Assembly (NCBI GenBank): GCA_016196825.1
Contig: JACPWY010000024.1
Location: 1-64,000, forward strand
Direction: 5' to 3'
Origin: Deltaproteobacteria bacterium
GTDB taxonomy: Bacteria > Bdellovibrionota > FAC87 > UBA2466
Length of the DNA: 64,000 nucleotides
Below, piece after piece: positions 52,439-60,682 of this stretch (positions are counted from its first letter, which is position 1; each line of letters starts with the position of its first letter). Made by a program: the position numbers and the translations under genes. The notes beneath the pieces are model-generated. The model had not been told where the DNA came from. It did not search any database and saw only the letters and a program-made list of their open reading frames with translations.

Positions 52439-53419
52439 TTATGGTGTTTGGTTATAGGTAATTTCGACGACAGAGTTTTTTGCTGGGACACGAGACATGA
52501 ACACGATCGAGTTCGTCGTGGCCTCGTACACCCAGCCGTCGTCACCATTCGGGATGAGCACACGGTCAACGTAGACAGAAATTCCGACGCCCGTCGAGGG
52601 CCGATCGAGCGGAAAACGGACTCCGCGATCGGCTACAGTATGGGCGATGGCTTCATAAGACTGCTGAAAACTGGACGGGCAGATGCTGCCGCTTTGGCTT
52701 AAACCTCCGAGCTGGCTCGCGACGTCAATGTAGCGTGACCCAACACTCGCCACACCACAATCGGTCGCATTCACGCCAACGATGGGAAAGACATTGATCT
52801 GCGCCCCCTCGTTCGCCTTCACCTGGCTCAAGAAATTGATGTAACGACTCACCGGGAAGGGGTTCCACACCACGTTGTGTTCCGGCTCGGGGCCGTAGCA
52901 GTTGCTCTTGCAGGACCAATCATCCTCGTCCGACACCACAATCACGTTGAGCTGCACGCCTGTACGGCTAAAATCTGCTCGGTGCTGATTCACAGCCTGG
53001 TACACGCTCTCGAGGCACTGTTCCCAGAAGGCTGTTTTGGAACCACTCACATTATCAACGATCATTTGAAACTCTCCGGCCGGGTTCACATCAGTCGATT
53101 TCACGACCGACACGCCCGATGGCGTCTGAATCAGCGCGCCCGCATCACGAAAGAAGTCAGTCGTGACCACGGCCATCTGATAGTCCACGGCCTTTCGCGT
53201 GTTCATGATGTTGATGAAATTCTGGATATTGTCCCGGACGTACTGACGCCGTGGCAACATGCTGCCCGAGCTGTCGAGACACCATAAGAAGTCATATTGA
53301 TGTTCATCGTAGAGCTGAACATGGACATCCGCCCGGAAGTTGTTGCTATAGAACGTCGGGCTCTCTTTGCAACCCATGAGCAAGAATCCCAGGGTTACGA
53401 TTGCGAAACACCGTTTCAT
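52439..53419 (-). CDS. von Willebrand factor A-like lipoprotein
   Basis: Starting at ATG 53419, the 326-residue product has a lipoprotein signal (MKRCFAIVTLGFLLMGC). A vWA fold follows with the metal-ion-dependent adhesion site: FLWCLDSSGSMLPRRQYV has DxSxS, with a Thr in MAVVTTDFF and the acidic VIVVSDEDDWSC later. Cys residues (WSCKSNC, DCGV) suggest disulfides. vWA proteins bind partners through a metal. It is followed by the large lipoprotein in the same direction, so the two likely act together at the cell surface. The 250 bases upstream, up to the divergent PilZ gene, show no clear promoter. Confidence 0.82.
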   Translation of the reverse strand: MKRCFAIVTLGFLLMGCKESPTFYSNNFRADVHVQLYDEHQYDFLWCLDSSGSMLPRRQYVRDNIQNFINIMNTRKAVDYQMAVVTTDFFRDAGALIQTPSGVSVVKSTDVNPAGEFQMIVDNVSGSKTAFWEQCLESVYQAVNQHRADFSRTGVQLNVIVVSDEDDWSCKSNCYGPEPEHNVVWNPFPVSRYINFLSQVKANEGAQINVFPIVGVNATDCGVASVGSRYIDVASQLGGLSQSGSICPSSFQQSYEAIAHTVADRGVRFPLDRPSTGVGISVYVDRVLIPNGDDGWVYEATTNSIVFMSRVPAKNSVVEITYNQTP

Positions 53420-53672
53420 GATTCGATCATACGCTCCCCCCTCGAGGCCAGAGCTCACTGCTGGTCCCAAGACCTCTGCTCTCAAGCGCAACGGCGCGAA
53501 GACCTTCAGGAAAGTGGGAAAGAGGAGTTCTTCTCAACACACTCTTCACATTGTTAACCATTGATTTGATTGGCAAACTCATATTTTCTTGAGGTGGACG
53601 TGCCTTTGATCTCACGGTCCAAAACTCCTACACTGAGCGGGTGGATGATGGCGACTCGTACGAGGTGCTTCC

Positions 53673-54026
53673 ATGATCTCAAAGCCTGCGCGCCTTCAAG
53701 TTTTCAAACGGGTCCAACTCCGTGGAAAGGTGTTTATCCATAATGACGACGAGCTTTACCAGGCCAGCATTGGCAACATCTCTGCTGGCGGCCTGTTCCT
53801 AAATGACGTGACCGAACTGAAACTCGGATCAGTGGTTCGCGTGGTGATTAAGGCACAGGGTCTGGACATGCCGATTCAGGCGGTTGGACGAGTGGTCCGC
53901 ATCGAGGCGGATGACATCCGAACAGGCCTTGCCGTCGAGTTCACCAGCATTTCCCGTCAATCTCGCGAAGACATCCAGAACTGCGTCCATGAAGCGAGAA
54001 TGCGGGATGCTCTCAAAACGGCCTAA
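53673..54026 (+). CDS. PilZ-domain protein
   Basis: A 117-residue single-domain protein. It has the basic N-terminal element KRVQLRGKV and the second element ASIGNISAGGLFL, where the usual D/NxSxxG appears as NISAGG. The ending VEFTSISRQSREDIQ is typical. The Arg pair (RxxxR) of classic c-di-GMP binding is weak here, so binding is possible but not certain. GAGGT lies 6 bases before ATG 53673. It precedes the large TPR gene by 24 bases. Confidence 0.85.
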   Translation: MISKPARLQVFKRVQLRGKVFIHNDDELYQASIGNISAGGLFLNDVTELKLGSVVRVVIKAQGLDMPIQAVGRVVRIEADDIRTGLAVEFTSISRQSREDIQNCVHEARMRDALKTA

Positions 54027-54050
54027 AGTGGATTGCTTCGGGGGAAACCT

Positions 54051-57000
54051 ATGAAGATATCATTCTTTTGGATTCTGATTTTCGCGGTGCCGATAGGACT
54101 TCACGGCGAGAGCATGCGCAATCGCGTGAAGATCAAGAAGAGCTCCGAGCTCATTCAAGAGGATAATGGATCAGACGAGTACACTCTAGAAAAGTTGACC
54201 GTCCTCGCCAAAAAGCGAAAATCCCTGATCCAGGACATTAAGCGATTCCTGCGCGAAGCCAAATCCGAGGATCAAAAGCGTGAACTCAATCTGCGCTTGG
54301 GGACTCTCTTTATGGAGGACTATCACGCCCTTCTGGCACAGGCCCAGGTGAAGATGGATGACAAAAACCCGGAGATCCGGGGATCGGCTAAGGCCGATCA
54401 AAGCGAAGCGCACTCTTCGCTGGATAAGGCCCTCACCATTTACCAGACGATGCTTAACCGCTATCCCAAGCACCCCAGAAGCGATGAGATGCTCTACGCG
54501 CTCGCGATAGCGACCCAAGACAAAGGACGCATGGCTCAGTCGATGCATTATTTTCAGCGCATTTCGGTTGAGGCTCCGCGTTCCAAATACATCGATGACG
54601 CCCGCGTACAGCTCGGCGACTACTACTTCGATCGCAATAACTACAACAAAGCCATGGAGTATTTTGATCAGATTGTCCACGCGAAGAATCGTCGCCTATT
54701 GCCGTACGCGATCTACAAGAAGGCCTGGTGTCTGTATAACCAGCAAAAATATGAGCAGTCGATCAAGCACTTCAAGTGGGTCGCCAAGAGCGACACCAAG
54801 GAAAGCAACGTGCGCGTGCGCGCCGAGGCCATTCGCGACATCGCCCTCCCCTTCGTGGAGCTGAAGACTGTCGATGATGCCGTGAACTTTTACCGCGAGC
54901 AGGGTGACCAGTTTTACCGCCAGGGGCTTGAGTCCTTGTCCGGCCACTTCCAAGAAAAGGGCCGCTACGCAGAGTCCATCTCACTGTACTCAAAGCTCCT
55001 TGAGATCGACGCCAATTACAAGAGCAACCCAACCTACGAGATAGCTATAGTCGACGCTCTTCGTCTCTCGAACCATCATAAGGAAGCGATCTATCGCCTG
55101 TTTTCTCGGTTTCCGCTCTACGGCAACAGCTCCAACTGGTATGAGCTCAACTCCCAAGACCCCGCTACGATCAATGAACTGATGAGTCGGTTCGAGGCCA
55201 CCGCACGCAAGTACGCCATGGAGTACCACGCAGAAGGTCAGCGTACGAAGAATGAATCACTCTACAACGCGGCCAAGACTCTCTATGCGAAATACCTCGA
55301 AAGCTTCCCCCTTTCCTCGCAGGCAGCCCAGATTCGCTTTTATCTCGCCGAGATTCTCTTTAAGCAGAACCAGTTCACCGAAGCGGCCGACCACTACTAT
55401 CTCATCTATAAGGATAAGGCGGCCGGCGCTCTGCGGCTCGATGGTCTTAAGTATTCGTTGGCCGCTCTGGATCGCGTCGTCAACGACGACCGCAAAAAAC
55501 AGGGCCTAGCCGCGATCGATACCAGCACGACGGCTAGGCTCAAGGACAACGACACCTCTAGTGAGCCCGTGCCCTTCAGCCAAATCGAAAGTAAATTCCT
55601 GTCGGTGGCCGATGAGTACCTGGCCCAGTACCCCAATCAAAAGGATGCGCCGGACGTGATGTATGAGGTGGCCTACCTGCGCTATACCCACCGAGAGCTT
55701 TCAGCCGCGCAAAAGGGGTTCTGGAGCCTCATCCAACGGTACCCGAAGCACACGGTCGCCGTCAGCTCCGCCTATCTTGTCCTCGACATCATGAACCGCA
55801 AGGCCGATTACTCGCAACTCATACAGACCTGCAAAAACTTTCTCGGCCACAAGGAGATGACCAAGTCGAGCTTCCGCATCGAGGTCGCCTCGGTCTTGCG
55901 CCAAGCCGAGCTCAAACGTGTCTCGCTCTTCGAAGAAAAGGGGCAGCACAAATCGGCCGCTGACGGCTACATCGAGTACACAAAGGCCTATGGCGCCCAA
56001 GATGACCTTCTCTTTGAAAAGGCCCTGTACAATGCCTCCGTAAACTACACGAAGGCTGAAGCCTACCTAGCTGCCGTCGACACCCAAGAGCGCTTTCTGC
56101 GTCGCTTCCCGAAGAGTGGACTTCGCCAAAACATGCTCCTCAGCGTCGCTCGGACCCATGAGATGATGGCCAATTTCGACAAGAGTGCTCTCTTTTATGA
56201 AGAGTTTGCCAATGAGTACGCAGGAAACGCGCAGGCCCGCAATGCCCTGCGCCTCGCTGGGATCTACTATTGGGGCTCTAACCACCATCGCCAGGCCGAA
56301 AATGTTCTTCTGGATTACCGAAAGCGCTTCCCTGCCGACAGCAAGATCATTGCTAAAGACATTCTGGATCTGTACGAATCGCAGGGACTTGTTCCGAAGG
56401 AGATTCAGTTCTTCCTCGAAGAGCGCGCCCGCCGCGGGATTTCGGCAAGCGAATACATGAGTCTTTCTTACAAAATTTTTGACCTTCAGATGAAGGCCAA
56501 AGGGAAGGTGTCACCCGAGCTCACAAAGGAGATCGCCCGCACCGCCCAACACTATAGGAAGGACCTGCTCCAGACCCCTAAGGGGGCTGAGGCCTACGCC
56601 CGCTTTGTTTTCTCTCAAACCAATATTGTCGACGCCCAGTTTTCGCGTATGCACCTGTCCGGCAAAAACATGGAGAAGGTGCTCAAAACGAAGCTGGCGC
56701 TTCTTAAAAATCTCGAGAACGAATATACGGGGATTGCCAAGCTCGGAAGCCCCGAGTGGGGGCTCGCCTCGATGTATCGCACCGCCTTGGCCTATCAACA
56801 GATGGCGCTTGAGATCTCTCAGGCCCCGGTGCCGGGGGAGCTCTCGAGTGAGCAGATCGACATTTATAGAAAAGAGCTGAACCAGGAGATGATTCTTCCT
56901 TTTACGGAAAAGGCCCGAACTCTAACCAAAACCTGTCTAGAAAAGGCCACCGAATTGAATCTCCTATCTTCCTGGGTGCCGCGCTGTTATAGCCTCGCCG

Positions 57001-58025
57001 CTGAGCTTGCGCCGGACAGTTATCGGAGCGTGCGATCGTTTTACCTGCCGCCTCTGCAGGTTGCGCTATCGATACCTCCCTCAGGGAGCCGAGTGGCTGC
57101 TGGAGATTTCAAACGCTTTTCTTATCCGTTCTATTCTTCTTTCTTGTTTCAGCCTTCGGCAATTGAAAGAAGCGTGACCGCTCTCCCCGATCTCGGCTAC
57201 TCAGGACTTGAGACCCGGTCCGAGGCGCGCATCAATATTCCCAGCGTGATGGACTACCGATCGCTCAACGAAGAACGGAAGAAACTTCTCACCAAACTCG
57301 CCGAGTCGAACCGCCCTCTCGATAACACCGATCTTCCGACATTTGCCTATCTGAATCTTGTCCGCGCCACCAACCCCGGCAAGGCGGTGCCACTGATTCA
57401 AAGGGCGATTCAAAGCGACCCGAAGAACACGGCTCTGCACAATCTTTTGGGAGTTGCGTATCTCGACGAGGGCCATCTCTCTTCGGCCAAGGTGGTTTTT
57501 CTTTCGCTGCTCGCACGAGGAGAAAAAAACGCCGCGATCGCCACCAACCTTGGTGTTATCGCCTACCTGGAGAACCATGAGGGGTTGGCGAAGGAGTATT
57601 GGCTGGAGGCCACTTCAATGGACGGCAGCCGCGAGGCTTCGCTCAACCTGGGCTCAGTCGCACTTAAGTATCACAATGGTTTTGAGGCCAAGAGCCATAT
57701 GGAACGGGCCCTTTCGCAGGGCGATCAGGATGCGGCGGCGAATGTGGGTGCCGCCGTTGCTCTTCTTCAAAATGGCTCATTAGAGGATGCGCGTGAGAGG
57801 CTCACGGACCTCTCAAAGAAATTCAAGAGCGATCCCTATGCGCGTCTTTCGATCGGCTATTTCCTGATGGACATTGATAAAAAGCCCGATGTGGCTGAGA
57901 TGGTTCTGTCAGAGTACATGGAGAGCCACGACAACGTAACTGAGATCCGTCAGGCTCTCAGTGAAACCAAGCGATCACTGGGTTCATCCACCAGCGGTGC
58001 CGGTCTTCCCACGATCGGACAGTGA
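54051..58025 (+). CDS. Very large exported TPR-repeat protein
   Basis: A 1324-residue protein. The start is ATG 54051, which gives a signal peptide (MKISFFWILIFAVPIGLHGE); a TTG 18 bases upstream is not preferred. The rest is helical and built of many tetratricopeptide-type units, such as YDKAMEYFDQIVHAK-like, YEQSIKHFKWVAKS, SAAQKGFWSLIQRYPKHTVA and SLEDARERLTDLSKKF, with the strongest set in the last 250 residues. The protein is probably periplasmic or outer-membrane associated and serves as a scaffold. A hairpin element begins 14 bases after its stop. Confidence 0.85.
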   Translation: MKISFFWILIFAVPIGLHGESMRNRVKIKKSSELIQEDNGSDEYTLEKLTVLAKKRKSLIQDIKRFLREAKSEDQKRELNLRLGTLFMEDYHALLAQAQVKMDDKNPEIRGSAKADQSEAHSSLDKALTIYQTMLNRYPKHPRSDEMLYALAIATQDKGRMAQSMHYFQRISVEAPRSKYIDDARVQLGDYYFDRNNYNKAMEYFDQIVHAKNRRLLPYAIYKKAWCLYNQQKYEQSIKHFKWVAKSDTKESNVRVRAEAIRDIALPFVELKTVDDAVNFYREQGDQFYRQGLESLSGHFQEKGRYAESISLYSKLLEIDANYKSNPTYEIAIVDALRLSNHHKEAIYRLFSRFPLYGNSSNWYELNSQDPATINELMSRFEATARKYAMEYHAEGQRTKNESLYNAAKTLYAKYLESFPLSSQAAQIRFYLAEILFKQNQFTEAADHYYLIYKDKAAGALRLDGLKYSLAALDRVVNDDRKKQGLAAIDTSTTARLKDNDTSSEPVPFSQIESKFLSVADEYLAQYPNQKDAPDVMYEVAYLRYTHRELSAAQKGFWSLIQRYPKHTVAVSSAYLVLDIMNRKADYSQLIQTCKNFLGHKEMTKSSFRIEVASVLRQAELKRVSLFEEKGQHKSAADGYIEYTKAYGAQDDLLFEKALYNASVNYTKAEAYLAAVDTQERFLRRFPKSGLRQNMLLSVARTHEMMANFDKSALFYEEFANEYAGNAQARNALRLAGIYYWGSNHHRQAENVLLDYRKRFPADSKIIAKDILDLYESQGLVPKEIQFFLEERARRGISASEYMSLSYKIFDLQMKAKGKVSPELTKEIARTAQHYRKDLLQTPKGAEAYARFVFSQTNIVDAQFSRMHLSGKNMEKVLKTKLALLKNLENEYTGIAKLGSPEWGLASMYRTALAYQQMALEISQAPVPGELSSEQIDIYRKELNQEMILPFTEKARTLTKTCLEKATELNLLSSWVPRCYSLAAELAPDSYRSVRSFYLPPLQVALSIPPSGSRVAAGDFKRFSYPFYSSFLFQPSAIERSVTALPDLGYSGLETRSEARINIPSVMDYRSLNEERKKLLTKLAESNRPLDNTDLPTFAYLNLVRATNPGKAVPLIQRAIQSDPKNTALHNLLGVAYLDEGHLSSAKVVFLSLLARGEKNAAIATNLGVIAYLENHEGLAKEYWLEATSMDGSREASLNLGSVALKYHNGFEAKSHMERALSQGDQDAAANVGAAVALLQNGSLEDARERLTDLSKKFKSDPYARLSIGYFLMDIDKKPDVAEMVLSEYMESHDNVTEIRQALSETKRSLGSSTSGAGLPTIGQ

Positions 58026-58038
58026 TCACATCGCGTTA

Positions 58039-58240
58039 GAGCCTACCCTAAAACCCCTTCTACTCGGAACGGTCAAAATGTCCTGCCCCTTCGTCCTCCG
58101 CGGTCGGTTCGGAGATGCCGGAACATGCCCGATGGCATGTTCCGGTTCTGGTAAACACGCCTGCGGGACCTCCCTTGTGCGTCCTCGGTCCAGGACATTT
58201 TGCCTCGTTCCTCCCGACGAAAGGGTTTTAGGGTAGGCTC
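58039..58240. repeat. Large hairpin element, copy 3 (family 1, long-apex subtype)
   Basis: Outer arms 58039-58056 and 58223-58240 are an exact 18-bp inverted repeat (GAGCCTACCCTAAAACCC). The core has CTTCGTCCTC and CTTGTGCGTCCTCG in the same orientation, with CGTCCTC at 58092-58098 and 58180-58186. The apex GCCGGAACATGCC/GGCATGTTCCGG is the same as in the copy at 1446-1647, in reverse orientation. The right arm contains the TAA stop (58228-58230) of the cupredoxin gene. Confidence 0.9.
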
Positions 58241-58800
58241 TTAATCCAGATGGGCGCCGTCGAATTGGTCTGATTGCTCATCCCATCATGTTCATAGCAA
58301 GGAGAGGTTGTTGCGGAATTCGGATCGTAGGCCCGCAAGACCTTGAACGAAACGCTCGCACCCGGTTGCAGGGGCGCATTCACCGGCCAATGATCGAAGG
58401 GGCAGCTGCCTCCACCGTGCATAATGTGCGTGACGCTGTCGTTGTTCTTAAAGGTGACCGTGTCGCCCACCTTGAACACGGCCGGCGCGGCCTTGGTGTT
58501 CCAGGGTTTCGTCTGCGAGGTCGCAGCAGCAATCATGAAGCTGGGAGGATTCGATCCAGTTCCGGTTCCTGATCCGGTACCCGCTCCGGTACCCGAGCCA
58601 GTTTCGCTACCGGTGCCACTGTTCCCCGCATTTTCGCTAGAACCTGAACCACCCGAATTGGCAGTGCCGCTCGGTGGGACCACTTCTGCGGGGCCAACCG
58701 TGGAATTCTGTGAGGTGTCTGAGGGTAGGCAGATGCTGCCCATCTTAAAACTGCCGCAGGCTGCGACAAAAAGGGCAAGGGTGATAGAAACTCTTTTCAT
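58228..58800 (-). CDS. Cupredoxin-like (type 1 copper) lipoprotein
   Basis: Starting at ATG 58800, the 190-residue protein has a lipoprotein signal (MKRVSITLALFVAACGS, lipobox VAAC), a linker rich in Gly, Ser and Thr (residues about 35-80), and a C-terminal cupredoxin domain. The copper ligands are visible: a His in SVTHIMHGGG and a Cys-His-Met set in CYEHDGM, at spacing C-x2-H-x2-M. Function is presumably electron transfer or copper handling at the cell surface or periplasm. Its last codons (SLP and the stop) are encoded by the arm of a hairpin element, so the C-terminus may be younger than the domain. Confidence 0.82.
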   Translation of the reverse strand: MKRVSITLALFVAACGSFKMGSICLPSDTSQNSTVGPAEVVPPSGTANSGGSGSSENAGNSGTGSETGSGTGAGTGSGTGTGSNPPSFMIAAATSQTKPWNTKAAPAVFKVGDTVTFKNNDSVTHIMHGGGSCPFDHWPVNAPLQPGASVSFKVLRAYDPNSATTSPCYEHDGMSNQTNSTAPIWIKSLP

Positions 58801-59055
58801 GGCGGCTCCAATTATTCTTCTTCCAAAGTGATGACAGAGCAACCTCCATGCCAAACGATCACTCTCCCCTCCCCTCCAACCTAACCCCCAAACTTTTCAG
58901 CCCTTTATCAGGGGTGGCGCCACACACTGTCGAAGGGATCGATAGCCATCAACTTGATCAACAGCTGATCACAATCCTCACGATTTCCAAGGAACTCTGC
59001 TAACCATTCAGTTTTCTTTGTAAAGCCAATCTGTCCACAGAGTGTGCACGGCCTT

Positions 59056-59739
59056 TTACGCCGAATGCGGGAAGCTTCGTTTTTCTGACAGTGCCCGCCA
59101 GAAATCCCGGAGGTACAGAAAGCCCGACACGAGCGAGATGACAAGCGCAATATAAAGGATCACCGTGCCCACTCGCCAGGCAGGCAGTCCAAAAGCGCTC
59201 CCGTACCACATGAGAAACCCAAGCCCCAACATCTGGAAGATGAGCTTTAACTTCCCGCTTTGCCCAGCGGCGATGATAATGTTTTCCCCGGCAGCAACAC
59301 CACGCAAAGCAGTGATGAGAAGCTCTCGAGAGAGAAGCAGAATCACGAGCCATTCATTCACCCGGTCGAGCTTCATCAGCATCACAAGCCCCACCATCAG
59401 AAGGAGCTTATCGGCAACAGGATCGAGGAATTTCCCGAGCAGCGTCTCGACCTTCCACTTGCGTGCGATGTAGCCATCAAGAAGATCGGTGATGCCGGCG
59501 ATGAAAACGATGAATGAGGCCACCCGTCCCGCCGAGAAGCGGAACATCCAATCCTTCTCGAAGGGTGGTTGATCCCCGTCGTAGGCAAGACAAATCGCCA
59601 TGAGCGGAACCAAAAAGATCCGAAAGATCGTGAGAAGGTTGGGCAAATTCAGGAGATTTCGAGGATCATCGAGGCGGGCCCAGACCATTCCCCGAAGTCT
59701 TTCGAAAAAGGGGGGCAATTTCAAGTTGAAAGTCAGCAA
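59056..59739 (-). CDS. pgsA: CDP-diacylglycerol--glycerol-3-phosphate 3-phosphatidyltransferase
   Basis: A 227-residue CDP-alcohol phosphotransferase that makes phosphatidylglycerol phosphate in the inner membrane. The motif D-x2-DG-x2-AR-x8-G-x3-D-x3-D is complete: DLLDGYIARKWKVETLLG continues into KFLDPVADK. Several membrane helices follow, and NLPNLLTIFRIFLVPLM opens the first helix, as is usual. It lies 25 bases after the gene at 59765 on the same strand and may be co-transcribed with it. The 200 bases on its far side contain no gene. Confidence 0.93.
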   Translation of the reverse strand: MLTFNLKLPPFFERLRGMVWARLDDPRNLLNLPNLLTIFRIFLVPLMAICLAYDGDQPPFEKDWMFRFSAGRVASFIVFIAGITDLLDGYIARKWKVETLLGKFLDPVADKLLLMVGLVMLMKLDRVNEWLVILLLSRELLITALRGVAAGENIIIAAGQSGKLKLIFQMLGLGFLMWYGSAFGLPAWRVGTVILYIALVISLVSGFLYLRDFWRALSEKRSFPHSA

Positions 59740-59764
59740 GGAGCGTTAACCCTATCCTCAAGGA

Positions 59765-60436
59765 TTAGGGCTGAGTGGAGAGGGGTTCGGGTTTGGTGGG
59801 AGCCACCGAGGCGGGAGAGGGAGCCGCATCCTCTTCGTCCGCAGCCGCGGAACCGGAGACCGAATCGGTCTTAGACTTATAGACCTCGACGTTTTGGAAC
59901 ATGAACTCCAGGTTCGGGCGCACGGCCGCGTTTGAGCCCTTCGCAATTTTGCCACAGTGTTTCACGCTGTAACAAAACTCGTGGTCGATCAGAAGGGCCT
60001 CGAGCACTGCCCTCATCCGATCATTTGAGACGCTTCTGCCGACGATATCGGGTCGACCATCGCGAAAGTAGCGCCAGTCATTCATCACGGTTGTTCGGCG
60101 CAGGTCTAATTTCGCCAGGGTGAGCTGGCGATTCACCGAGAGCCAACTCGAGGGGTTGGTCGCCTGGACTACCAGCGCCTCCGCCCTAGCCCGCAAATCG
60201 TTATAAAGCTTCTCGGACTCCAGCACCTTCTTATCAAAGGTGGCAGCCTCGGCATTTTTGAGCACAGTCTCAACAGGCGTCTTCGAAAACGCCGCAATCT
60301 CGGTGTAAACGCCTTCGAGCACAGCAATACGTGCTTTGAGCTCGGCGTCTAAAACCGCCGCCTGGGCCTTGGCAGCATCCTCGGCAGCCTTCTCGGCGTG
60401 CGCGGTTAGGGCAACAAGGATCAAGAGCCAATGCAT
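59765..60436 (-). CDS. Exported helical protein, unknown
   Basis: The start is set at ATG 60436, giving a signal-like MHWLLILVALTAHAEKAAED and 223 residues. A frame open for another 46 codons upstream is only the coding by-product of the hairpin element next to it. The mature protein has a long charged helix (AELKARIAVLEGVYTEIAAF), one Cys pair in HEFCYSVKHCGKIAKG, and an acidic, Pro-rich end. No family was recognised. No ribosome site is seen in the three bases between the element and the start codon, so the element itself must supply the leader. Confidence 0.6.
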   Translation of the reverse strand: MHWLLILVALTAHAEKAAEDAAKAQAAVLDAELKARIAVLEGVYTEIAAFSKTPVETVLKNAEAATFDKKVLESEKLYNDLRARAEALVVQATNPSSWLSVNRQLTLAKLDLRRTTVMNDWRYFRDGRPDIVGRSVSNDRMRAVLEALLIDHEFCYSVKHCGKIAKGSNAAVRPNLEFMFQNVEVYKSKTDSVSGSAAADEEDAAPSPASVAPTKPEPLSTQP

Positions 60437-60439
60437 CTT

Positions 60440-60618
60440 AGAGCGCTTTGCAAAACTAACCCCTACTCGGTCGGAAGAAATGGCCGGGTCCTTCGTCCTC
60501 CGCGCTCGCCTCCTCGACATGCCCCAGAGGGCATGCCTCCGGGGGCTCACTTGTGCGTCCTCGGACCCGGCCATTTTTTCTCTTCCTCGCTCACGGGGTT
60601 AGTTTTGCAAAGCGCTCT
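60440..60618. repeat. Large hairpin element, copy 4 (family 1, short-apex subtype)
   Basis: Outer arms 60440-60463 and 60595-60618 form an exact 24-bp inverted repeat. Inside, AAATGGCCGGGTCC pairs with GGACCCGGCCATTT. The core has CTTCGTCCTCCGCGCTCG and CTTGTGCGTCCTCGG in the same orientation (CGTCCTC at 60494-60500 and 60556-60562), and the apex is ACATGCCCCAGAGGGCATG. It separates the divergent genes at 60436 and 60683 and lies 3 bases before the former's start codon. Confidence 0.9.
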
Positions 60619-60682
60619 TAATATTTTATCAGAACCTTTCGCTCTACGCCGACAGTGATTTGACGCGGCGCTTTCGGATATA

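Noticed and set aside
51103-52461. A 452-codon frame on the plus strand, Pro/Val/Glu-rich
   Set aside because: It is the complement of the Gly/Ser-rich lipoprotein repeat; low complexity in one strand gives long open frames on the other.
1446-60618. Reading the four hairpin elements as ordinary Rho-independent terminators
   Set aside because: They are about 180-200 bp, lack adjacent T-runs, one lies between divergent genes, and all carry conserved core motifs that terminators do not need.
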